Position numbers and translations under genes: made by a program. Shown one piece after another: positions 33,569-42,855 of a stretch of DNA of 64,000 bases. The stretch is from positions 62,001 to 126,000 of the forward strand of contig JARBJD010000006.1 of the NCBI GenBank assembly GCA_033064195.1, given 5' to 3'. The stretch's first letter is position 1, and each line of letters starts with the position of its first letter. The DNA is from Blattamonas nauphoetae (Eukaryota > Preaxostyla > Oxymonadida). A model generated the notes under the pieces. It was not told where the DNA came from and ran no database searches. It worked only from the letters and a program-made list of their open reading frames with translations.

Positions 33569-35173
33569 TTATTCTTCAGGTTCTTCCACTCGTGGTCCGT
33601 GGTCTGGTGGCATGATTGCTTGCGGACTTGGAGCATGTGGGCCGTTCGAATCGCGGTTGAACTGTTCTTGTGTTCGATTGAGAGCAAAATCACCTCGGCG
33701 AGCGACAATTGGATGAAGTCTGAGAGACACAAATCTGATGGCCGCGGATATCTTCCGATGAGGAATTGCACTGAGAGATTCCGAAAGATGAATCCGCAGT
33801 TGATCCTCTGTTCTGACATGAGAAGGAATCGAACTCCCACCTTTCCACATGCCAAAGACGTACTCGATCGGATTCAACTCACATGAATTTGGTGGAGTGA
33901 ACAGAGTTGTGTAATTTTTCGATCTGATGAGCTCTTTCACCTCATCCGTCTTGTGCAAGCCAACATTGTCCATAATCAGTGTGCAGCTTTCATTCGTTCT
34001 TCTTTGAAGGGACTCAAAAAGTGAGAGGAGGAAATGTTGGAATTCAAGAGCAGACACAGTTCCTTGAACCCACGTCACATGAACAACACCCCACGCTTCA
34101 GAGATCGCTGTGATTGCAGTGAGATTTTCCGTTTGCAATCGACGAACTCGTTGAAGGCAACGCTGACCGATTGGAGCACGACCTTGATTTTGGAAGCAGG
34201 TCTTGTTGAAGGAAGTTTCGTCGATGTAGACAGCAAATCCACCTTGAGAGAATGTTGTTGCGTATCGCTGAAGATAGTCGAGTCTCGCGTCCTTTGTTTC
34301 CTCCGAATTGCGTTCGTGTTGGAGCAGTTCGACTTTCTTCACAGTGAACTTTGTACACCCGTGTTCCACCATTTTTGGTGAAGTTAGGTGAGCATTGATT
34401 GTCGACACTGCAACCGATGTTCCATGATTCTCCTCGACGAGAGTTTTGAGTTCTTCTCCCTTCAAGAGTGGGTTTTGAAGAATTGCATCATTCATTGATC
34501 GTGAAATTTCTGGAGTGATTTTTCGATAGACTGCTCCCCCACGAGGCTTGGGAGCAGGTTTTCCAGATGCGATGTTGTTGATTGTTCCTTTCGAGATGTT
34601 CCACTTTTCGACAATCAAATCGTACTTCTTCCCTTCCTTCACTTCATCGAGGACCAATTCGCGTTCACGAGGCGTGAGAATGGTGTATGATCGTCGGGGC
34701 TTTGGGGCAGGACGAGAAGTTGGACGACCACGTTTCATCTTCTGAGGAGCTGGTAGTTCAACAAACTCATGAGGATCTTGTGGAAGAAGAGGTTCAGGTG
34801 GGCTTGCACTATCAACTGCTTCAATTCTTTCTGGCAAGAGTCTTCGAAGTTCATCTTTCGATCGTTTGAGACTTGTTCGAATAAAATCCTGACTGAATCC
34901 GCCTGTGAGAAGCCCATCCTGCTGACTTTCCATCCCAGATTCACAATCAACAACTTCATCACCAAAGAACCATCCATCCGATTCGTTGAGAGATTGGTAT
35001 TGTATTTGTCTTTCGGTGATCGATGAGTTTTGAGACTCGTCAGTCTCAGATTCATCATCGATGAGAGAAAAGGAGCGTTCCATGAAATTTCGCGATGATT
35101 TTCCAGAAAAATCTTCTCCGTTTATCATCTGATGTCGCAATTGGAAATGGCTACGCGTAATTTTTTTAGACAA
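33569..35173 (-). CDS. DD34E Tc1/mariner transposase, 534 aa, intact frame
   Basis: The frame is open from ATG 35173 to TAA. A long acidic N-terminal extension (residues 1 to about 140) precedes an AT-hook-like KRGRPTSRP, then a helix-turn-helix region (YDLIVEKWNISKGTINNIASG) and a second DNA-binding segment. The catalytic triad is visible: first Asp in VYIDETSFNK, second Asp in LIMDNVGLHK, then Glu in PNSCELNPIEYVF. There are 34 residues between the second Asp and the Glu, hence DD34E. This enzyme class cuts and pastes at TA. At 534 residues it is longer than typical mariner transposases (about 350) because of the N-terminal extension. With intact ends and frame it could be active; that is inference. 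Confidence 0.93.
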   Translation of the reverse strand: MSKKITRSHFQLRHQMINGEDFSGKSSRNFMERSFSLIDDESETDESQNSSITERQIQYQSLNESDGWFFGDEVVDCESGMESQQDGLLTGGFSQDFIRTSLKRSKDELRRLLPERIEAVDSASPPEPLLPQDPHEFVELPAPQKMKRGRPTSRPAPKPRRSYTILTPRERELVLDEVKEGKKYDLIVEKWNISKGTINNIASGKPAPKPRGGAVYRKITPEISRSMNDAILQNPLLKGEELKTLVEENHGTSVAVSTINAHLTSPKMVEHGCTKFTVKKVELLQHERNSEETKDARLDYLQRYATTFSQGGFAVYIDETSFNKTCFQNQGRAPIGQRCLQRVRRLQTENLTAITAISEAWGVVHVTWVQGTVSALEFQHFLLSLFESLQRRTNESCTLIMDNVGLHKTDEVKELIRSKNYTTLFTPPNSCELNPIEYVFGMWKGGSSIPSHVRTEDQLRIHLSESLSAIPHRKISAAIRFVSLRLHPIVARRGDFALNRTQEQFNRDSNGPHAPSPQAIMPPDHGPRVEEPEE

Positions 35174-35277
35174 TTTAAGGGTCCGATCAACCTTTTTTCA
35201 TTTTTCAGAAGCCTGAATATAGCTTCTAAATTGCATCTGGACAACTCATTTTGATCCTTCATTTATGAAAAATTAGT

Positions 35278-35460
35278 ATTCATTTCAGAAAAATCACTGT
35301 TCATTTGGGAAGAATCACTGTTCATTTCTGAACAATCTCTGTTCATTTCTGAACAATTATGTTCATTTCTGAAAAATTAAAGTACATTTCTGAACAATTA
35401 TGTTCATTTCTGAATAATTAAAATCTATTTCTGAAAAATTAAAATGCATTTCAGAACTAG
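35278..35460. repeat. right subterminal repeat array of the mariner
   Basis: About nine degenerate copies of TGTTCATTTCTG, the inverse of the left array, lie between the transposase start and the right terminal repeat. They probably overlap the transposase promoter, which would allow self-regulation; that is inference. Confidence 0.8.
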
Positions 35461-37668
35461 TCGAGCTGTAGCAGTGGTGAAAGAACGCTCGATTCTGAAG
35501 ACACTCACCTCTCCACACAAATGCCCTCTCCTCCCTCCCATGGCAGCGACGACGAAGATGACCTTCTTTCAGAATCGTCCATTTCTCGGAAAGAACAGAG
35601 TGTCGAGAGAGGTCATCGTGTCCTCAACTTGATTCATGAGATCCGAGCGAGACGAATCAACACAGGTGAGACAGATTGGGACGCAACCTCATTCCGTGAT
35701 TCTGGAGAATTCTATGAGTCCGAAATCGTCCCTCGTGATCACTTCGACGACACCATCTTCGAGTTTGAACTTGCTCTTTTCATTTCTGTTGCAGTTTGGT
35801 GAACCGATTTGACATCATTCATCTTCTCATCGAATGCAACTCGATTATCGAACGAATCGGAAACCTCAATCATGTCTCGCTAACACACACCTATCTCTCC
35901 AAACTCACTCACTTCATCATCTCTGAAACTGGATCGTTCGGGGACACTGCTGCCACCCACTTGAGTCTGCTTCTCTTTACAGTGCCCGATCCAGGTGAGA
36001 TCGTTTGGACAGTGTTTCCTCTGCTCCGAAACGCCTTCCAACGCTCAAACGAACATGCGTGTCATTCTCTTCTCTGCGTCGTCATCAAAGAAATCGAGAT
36101 GGATGGAATGAGTTCAGTGATCCTGGGCAAGTGGACGGAATCTGATTGGATTGCTGTCTTTTCACATCGATGGATCCACATTCACTATCTCCGCCATTTT
36201 CTCACAAATGTGATACCCTTCCTCGGACATACACATCACTATCGACAGTCTCCGTCGACATCTGATCTCTCACTCGTTCGACTCTTCTCTGCCTCCAACA
36301 ATATCATCTCTCGATCAGAGACCCTTCCACGAATCTTCTCCAGACATGAATTGAAAAAGCAGAACAGACAATTCATCATTTCTGCGGTTATGTTGTGCCA
36401 CGCAGCGATGAATGAACGTCTCCCGTCATCCATCCACGATGCGCTTGTCCACTTCCACATCGCAGATCCCTCTTTTTCCACCCTCCCTCTTCTCTTCATG
36501 ATTAACCAGTCCAATTCACAGATCAGTCGATTCCTCCCTTCCTTCCCTGCCGATATTGTGATTGAGCGAGAACTTTCAAGAATTCTCCTCAAGTTTCACG
36601 TCCTCAGCATGGAACATTTGATGGTTCTGTGTAACTTGTTTGCTCCTGATGATTATCTCCTGTTTCTGCATCCCTTCATTCTTCGTGGGCTGGGATCTGT
36701 GCTTCGTCACAATCAGGTAAGCAAGACTTCGCAAGGTCCGCACGGCTTTCAAAAGCTGATAATGATGAACGCACATGTTTCGCCATCACTTGATGATACT
36801 GTCCAACTGTTCATATTGTATCCATCGGATCAGATTGTGGAATTCTCCATCGCCCTCCTCCTCGATCTTTATGAAGGATTGCCTTTTCCGATGGACATAA
36901 GAAAGCTAATATGGGCTTCTCTCCCATTTCTCACCACTCTGGCCTCCCATTCTGCCCACACAGCATCAGCAACATCGTTGAATCGTTGGTTCAACACATT
37001 CCTTCGTCTCTTTTCGAATCCCAACGAATATTCAGAAGAGTTAGAATCTGCTCTATGGCTGTTGCTGAGACAGTGTTTAACCCAACTCGGACTCAGTATT
37101 CCTCCATTCGCCTTCGAAAGTCTGTTTAGAGAAGCATCTCTCACCTTCTCGCACTTTCCCGCCAGATTCAATCCGTTCAGTTTGGGTCCGGAGTCATTGA
37201 AGCTGTTCAAAAAGTTCAATCAAACTGAGATGTGGTCCATTGAAGGTGTGCTTCTTGTTTCATCTCCATTCATGTTTAGACCTGTCCTCGTTTGATGAGC
37301 GGAAGGCAGGGTGGAGCAATTCTTGCCGTGGCTTGCTCCGGGATCTCGTGTTTGTTCTTCTCGTTCTGTCATCTCCTCCCTCTCCCAGTTCTCACATCCC
37401 AGCAAATCGAAATGCAGCTCTTGTGCTTCTGTCGAAAATGTATGCACAAGCCAGTCTTGATGAGGTTCTTGACCTGTGCCGATTTGGAGTTGTGGAGTGT
37501 GTGATGAGGGCAGTCGAGGCGAGTTCGAGTTTGGAGGAATACGAAATGGGAATCTCTATTTTGGGATCTCTTTTCCAAACACTCGCATTCTCTGCTTCAA
37601 TCGACGAGATGACCTCGTTTGACTTTTCGACACTTTTTGAGCAGTTTCGGAGAGATTCCTTGACCTGA

Positions 37669-39570
37669 AATGTGTTTCCCTGAAGGCGAGGACTCTTCAA
37701 GCCATCTTTGGGTGTTGATCCAGAATGAGTGATCTGGTAACACTCTTTCAGTGAGATCTTTGTTTTTGATTTGTTCCATCACCCTTTCCGCTCTCTGCGT
37801 TTCCAATGGTTTTCTTGTTTCACCTGTACTGCCCGACACGACGACTTGATTCGGCTGTACAATGTTTTTCTTTTTTTGAATAGAGGCACAATTAGTTTCA
37901 ATTTTCTGTAAATGATAATTTAGAGAGTTAGACACCTTGTGATAAAAAATTGGACACCAAAAAATTCTGAGTGACACGAAAACTGTAACACAAAAAAAAT
38001 GATGGACATGTTCATCACGACATGACACGTGATTCACTTCATCCTGCTCGACCGCTCTGATATTTCGTCATTTTTCCTCCACGATTGGAACACATGAGGA
38101 GGCTGTCGCCACATGAAAGAACGAAATCGACAATACTTTCTTGTGGGATCGAGTTCGTGGCACGCACGATTGTCTTTCGAAGTGAATCAATTATGACATT
38201 AATCACATAATTTTCAAAAAAAAGTGAGAAAGGTTTTCCCCGAAGGTGTTTGATGGTGTTCATGTTGGAAGAACCCGTGGGATGAAATTCTTAGCTCATA
38301 TTTCCCCTTTTGATTCTAGAAAGTTCCATTGTTTTCCTGTTCCAGACCGTGATATCACTGAGAAAGACATGCGTGTGGAGGGGATGGTACATTTTGGCCT
38401 TGGTTCGTCACTTGATGGGAGACTCAGAGGAAGCTTCAAAAGCATACTCTTTCCACGGAAGACAACTTTGGCAGAAAAACGAATCCCAACCCATCCCCAA
38501 ATCCTGAGTTAAAAGAGGTGATATGTGACCTTGATCCTTGGCAAGGTATGTTTTTCCGTCTGTCATTGTCGAATGTCTCTGGTCCTCTCCCTCTTGAATT
38601 TTTGAATCCTCAAACATTCAAAGCTCATCAATTCAAACCTTTCGAACGAGTGTTCTTTGCGAAAGCGAAACGTTTTTGAAATTGATTGGAACGTGACGGA
38701 GGAACTCTGGAAGATGAATTGAGACAGTTTGGATTCATTTTGAAGATGCATTGGAAGGAAAGGCTTGACTTGCTGCTTTTCAGATTTCTCTTCAGTTGAC
38801 CGACTGTTCTGTAGGACTTGGTTTTGATTTCGATCTGAACATTTTTCTAGATCTTGATGATGTCAAGCTGTGGTGGGCCTTTTCATTTCGCGATTCGCTG
38901 TCAATCATCGACGATCAGCGTGTTGGTGAACTTGGAGACGGTATTGACAGAGCCTCCAAGAGGAAGAGCTGTCTCATTTCTTCCCTTTCTTCTTCGTCTA
39001 GCCTTCATGATCTATCTCTGCGCGGACATTGACAATCATTGTTCCATTTGTGAGTGCAATCCGAGGTGAATCACATGTCATGTCGTATGACGAATGTCCC
39101 CCTACAGTTGCATTTCATGTCATTCTCTCTTATTTTTCACAGTTGTTCTTCCAAAAAAATCACAGAGATGTATAACTCAAGGTAGTTGAAGTGAGTGAAA
39201 AATGAACTCTCAACTCTCTCTTGTTCTGTCAAAAAACAAAAATTACTGGTGGATCTAGTCGCCGTGACGCGCAGTATAATTTCTGGAACTGGTTCAAGCA
39301 GATACTCAATCAGTCGAATCTCCTCCTCAAATACATTTCTTCCTGAAAACACGTGAGTAGATACCTCATTATCAATGAAACTGTCCAAGAAAGTTCATTT
39401 TCAGAAAGATTGACGATTCAACCTTGGCAATCAAAGAATTATCGTTAATCAGTATGCAAGTTCCGATTTTCTTTTCAATCTTTCTCATTCAACCAACTGT
39501 AATCCGTGGAAGAGAATGGGGAATGATTAAACAACAAACAAGTCCAATGAAAGAGATGCTCCTCTGAATC
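37669..39570. other. 1.9-kb interval with unresolved short exon-like frames
   Basis: The first 100 bp still resemble the region after copy A, so the duplication ends near 37760. Beyond that I find only short frames. A plus-strand stretch at 38310-38507 contains a TPR-like helix pair (YILALVRHLMGDSEEASKAY), and a minus-strand piece at 39200-39350 reads EEEIRLIEYLLEPVPEIILR. They may be exons of a small intron-rich gene or remnants. I could not build a consistent model. Confidence 0.3.
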
Positions 39571-40278
39571 TTACATCGCTGCCTTCAATCGTCTTTCTAC
39601 AACTTCCCAGTCGATGAGCTTCACGAGATTCTGCAGGTAGTCCCCACGAGCGGTCGATTTGTAGTCTTTAATGTAGGCATGCTCCCAGCAATCGACTGCC
39701 AGGACAACATCTCCGATCGACTGGCCATCTTGATGTTCATTGACCCAATTCAGAATCAGTCGGTTCAAGCTTTTGTCCAACGTCATTGTCACCCATCCAG
39801 TGCCCCTTGTTCCTCCGATGATTTGGATCCGTTCCAGAAATTTGTTGAAAGAACCAAATTCGTCGGAAATAACGCTGACGAGATTTTCTGATGGGGATGC
39901 TGGTGATGGGTGGAGATTGGAGAAGAACAGTTCGTGCAGATGGACACCATTGGCCTCGAAACCAAATCGTCGTCCGAGCTCGAGTTTCATCACCGAATCA
40001 ATCGATGATTTTGCCATGTTGGCCAAGAGGGTGTTGGCGTTTTTGACGTAGCCTCGGTACAGGTCGACATGCTCGACCATCATCTTGTTGGAGATGCCTG
40101 GGAAATTGTTCTTCGTCACCCAATCTACAAGAGTTTCGTTGACGGAATATTCCTGTGGAGAGAGTTTGTATGTTCCAACTGGTCTTTTTGGTGATGCATT
40201 TTTGAGTGGACCCGAGAAGGGATGGAATGAACATTTGCAGGATGAAAGGAGAGCCAGAACGACGAGAATGTGCATCAT
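39571..40278 (-). CDS. Fe/Mn superoxide dismutase with signal peptide, 235 aa
   Basis: Single-exon frame from ATG 40278 to TAA. Residues 1-17 (MMHILVVLALLSSCKCS) form a hydrophobic signal peptide. The remainder is a full two-domain Fe/Mn SOD. The four metal ligands appear as His70 (EHVDLYRGYV), His115 (HLHELFFSNL), Asp196 and His200 in DCWEHAYIKDY. GTGWVTM and the C-terminal WEVVERRLKAAM are also typical. The enzyme turns superoxide into oxygen and hydrogen peroxide. The signal peptide implies the secretory pathway rather than an organelle or cytosol. Iron versus manganese cannot be told by eye. It is transcribed divergently from the membrane pseudokinase gene, with start codons 162 bp apart. 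Bacterial-like features could mean lateral transfer, unproven. Confidence 0.93.
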   Translation of the reverse strand: MMHILVVLALLSSCKCSFHPFSGPLKNASPKRPVGTYKLSPQEYSVNETLVDWVTKNNFPGISNKMMVEHVDLYRGYVKNANTLLANMAKSSIDSVMKLELGRRFGFEANGVHLHELFFSNLHPSPASPSENLVSVISDEFGSFNKFLERIQIIGGTRGTGWVTMTLDKSLNRLILNWVNEHQDGQSIGDVVLAVDCWEHAYIKDYKSTARGDYLQNLVKLIDWEVVERRLKAAM

Positions 40279-41328
40279 ATTGTCTTTGAAAGTTCTGTAG
40301 TTGCGGGAAAGATTAAAATTAGTAATTGTCCAAAGATTCTCATCGTACAGCGGGAAATCGAACCGATCTCACCTACAATGAGAGTTTTTCATCCGTCACT
40401 CACCGAGAAGTGGACTATCCATCAGACATTCAACATCAAAATGCGTCCTCATATATTTCTTTCTATCCCCCTCATCGTTTCCCTCTTCCATTTGACGTTT
40501 CACGCTGATGTACTCCCCGAAGGCGATTTGTTGAACCTGAAACCGATTCTTGAAGAATTGACTGAAGCTCGAACCTCAAACATCGAGTGCAGGAACAATC
40601 CAATCCTTCTCCACGGACAATACCATCTCTTTGACTATGTTATGAGATCAGTCAACATATCGATTGTTGGGGCTCAATCGACATCAATCGTTTGGAGCAG
40701 AGCAGAAGACAACCAAGATATTTCGAACACTGAACTGTCATCGATGCTGATTGTGACAAACAGCACAGTTGGGCTGTCGTCACTTCGATTGATCTGCCAT
40801 GGAGACCACAGTTCTGTTGCGACAATCATCCAATCGTCGTTGTCGGTCTCAAACTGCGAGATTAACCCAGCTTCAAACGTCAGTCCGTTTTTATCAACGG
40901 GTACACCCGCAGATACCTCGATGTTTTCAATTTTCAACACACAAGTGAACTGGAAACAACACGCGACATCTCTGCCTCTTGTTGGGACAATTCCACACAA
41001 TCACAAGTTACTGGTCACACAACCATCGATAGACGCCGTTTTCACAAGAGATACAGATCAAACAACGGGTATTCTGTCGATCGTTGGGAGTGGACTCTCG
41101 TTTTCGAATACCGCATTGCCTCTCGCAACTGGCCCGCTGTTCGATTTTGGGTTGAACGAAAACAACACCCAGCAATCACTGTTGGCGGCATCTGTTTCTT
41201 TGACGACTTCAGTGATGACAAATGTGACGAGTCATCGTCGCTTCATCCGCGACACTCTCCGCCTCCCTCTCGCCTCGCAAAGACTGATTTCCTCGTCAAT
41301 CTCGGAATGCACGAACCATCTTTATGGT

Positions 41329-42380
41329 CAGGCTTCTGATAAGGATCCGACTGATCCTACGGTTTTTGATCCGACCGTCCATATAATGCTTATTTCTTAT
41401 TATTTTGTGGAATTTGAGTCTTTATTCGAACAAAAGGCAAGGGTGGACTTTCTGGGCCAAAAAACTCTAAGTAGTGGCAAAAAAGTTGTGCTCGGCGGGA
41501 GTCGAACCCCGAGCACAACAGTCGACAGAGGGGTTGGCTACCGCTAGGCCAAACGCGCCGCACGTTCACTACCTAAAAATTGGTGTCTTGAAGGGAGAAC
41601 TGCCATACACTTTCACTTCACGATAAATCATGATCAATCGCAATGTTTTGAAAAAAAATCTCAAAATACCAGTCATAATGTTGAAATGATTCAAGAAAGC
41701 GTAAAGATGAAGAGATATAGTTCGCCGATCGACCTCATCAAACATGATCGAATGATCATCACATCCTCTGAGACGATCTCGACACTATGCACACTATTTC
41801 AAAACGAATACGGATTTTCAACTTTATCTGTCACATTATTACGAGAGAATAGCCTAGTTGAACACTAAAGTCACAACACCCCTCGATCACCTTTGGCCCA
41901 GAAAGTCCACTCGTGCCGAACAAAAAAGTGATATTGAAGTGAAAATAGAAAATTGTAATTCATAGTTTTGAACATGAGGGTTTGAGTTGATTTGAAGATA
42001 ATGGTGCTGAAAACAAGAATGAAGACAAATAACAACGAGGAGGAGCATTTCGTGATCGAGATTCATGCGAATGAACACCGGATGATCGTCGGAATCGATG
42101 ATTTCAACATTCATGAAACCATGACAAAGGGACAGATCCATCCACTTCACCCAAAGTGGAGTTAATTCGAACACAAACACCTTTCTTTTGTATTCTGAAG
42201 ACAGCAAAGTGAATTTTAATCAATAGAGAGGTGAAATGAACAGATGAAAAGTGTGGAAAATGAGAAAAAGTTAGAAAATTCGAAGCTCCCAAATAGGCGA
42301 TGATCGGACGCCAAAAAAGTGACCGTCGGATCAAATGATCCGACGAATGCACTAAAATGTGCTGACCAGTCAGAACCCTG
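41329..42380. mobile_element. hAT-like non-autonomous element, 1052 bp, TSD TTTATGGT
   Basis: The 8-bp TSD is at 41321-41328 and 42381-42388. Inverted ends are CAGGCTTCTGA and CAGGGTTCTGA, and a subterminal inverted block TTTGATCCGAC lies near both ends. An 8-bp TSD and CAGGG-type ends fit hAT. It contains a further 19-bp inverted repeat (41443-41461 and 41892-41910) around a tRNA-like module. No transposase. Confidence 0.85.
41487..41575 (-). other. tRNA-like pol III promoter module (A and B boxes) with strong terminal hairpin
   Basis: On the minus strand an A box TGGCCTAGCGG and a B box GGTTCGACTCC match consensus and are 43 nt apart, as in a tRNA gene. The B box sits in the loop of an 11-bp hairpin (GTTGTGCTCGG with CCGAGCACAAC) followed at once by six T, a pol III stop. 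The acceptor and anticodon arms do not fold, so this is not a working tRNA. It may be a tRNA relic or a pol III transcription unit carried by the hAT-like element. Confidence 0.45.
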
Positions 42381-42855
42381 TTTATGGTTCTGGCTGCTTG
42401 GACATGAATTTGGGGAGTGCTCTTTGTTGTCAGAATTCGTCGTTCTCGAAATGCAAAGCCGACGCTGAACCGACCGAAGGCCCTCCCAAAGTGTATCTCC
42501 AACACAGGACGACCCATTTTGACCAAGCACTCTCTCCGACGTTCACTCAGTTCGACTCTTGCACCTTCCGAGACATGCGCGCTGACAGAGGAGGAGCGAT
42601 TGATTCACTCGCAACAGGGACCTCACTCATCATCACAAAATGCTCTTTCATCCGCTGCTCCGCCGATCGTCATGCAGGAAGCGTCTATTTCTATCCCTCT
42701 CCATCAACCTGCTCTGTCACTGTGTCACTCTGCTCATTCATGTCGGGAAGCACGTCCAGGCAAGGTGGAGCAGTTCAGATTGTTGCCACCTCACATGGAT
42801 CACTCACAGATTGCGTGTTTTATGATCTCACAACAGCAAACTTTGGCGGTGGATT

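Larger units (their letters stand above)
33259..35468 (-). mobile_element. Tc1/mariner-type transposon, 2210 bp, apparently intact
   Basis: TA is duplicated at 33257-33258 and 35469-35470, and the empty site is seen in copy A near 18825. Terminal inverted repeats begin CAGCTCGACTAGTTCTGAA. Both ends then carry long arrays of degenerate repeats of the core CAGAAATGAACA. One uninterrupted transposase frame is on the minus strand. It inserted into a coding exon of copy B after the A/B duplication. Confidence 0.92.
25854..37668 (+). pseudogene. helical-repeat multigene-family protein, copy B, broken by transposons
   Basis: Sister of copy A with the same exon plan: 25854-26157, introns 26158-26188 and about 26295-26386, an exon to 26928, then after the large element about 33029-35752 (carrying the mariner), a 499-residue frame 35796-37295, and a last exon ending 37668 (RRDSLT, TGA). 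It carries the same large transposon at the same base as copy A, plus three private insertions: two within that element and a mariner in the next exon. Removing the mariner with one TA restores the reading seen in copy A. Divergence from copy A is patchy, with long identical blocks (for example about 26160-26590 and 33029-35920) alternating with blocks of roughly 30 percent amino-acid difference. Function unknown. Confidence 0.65.

Noticed and set aside
41487-41575. Functional tRNA gene
   Set aside because: A and B boxes fit, but the acceptor and anticodon stems do not pair and the T stem has mismatches.
41329-42380. The element acting as an intron (introner)
   Set aside because: GT at the left border exists, but none of the AG sites near the right border gives the correct phase for the downstream exon.
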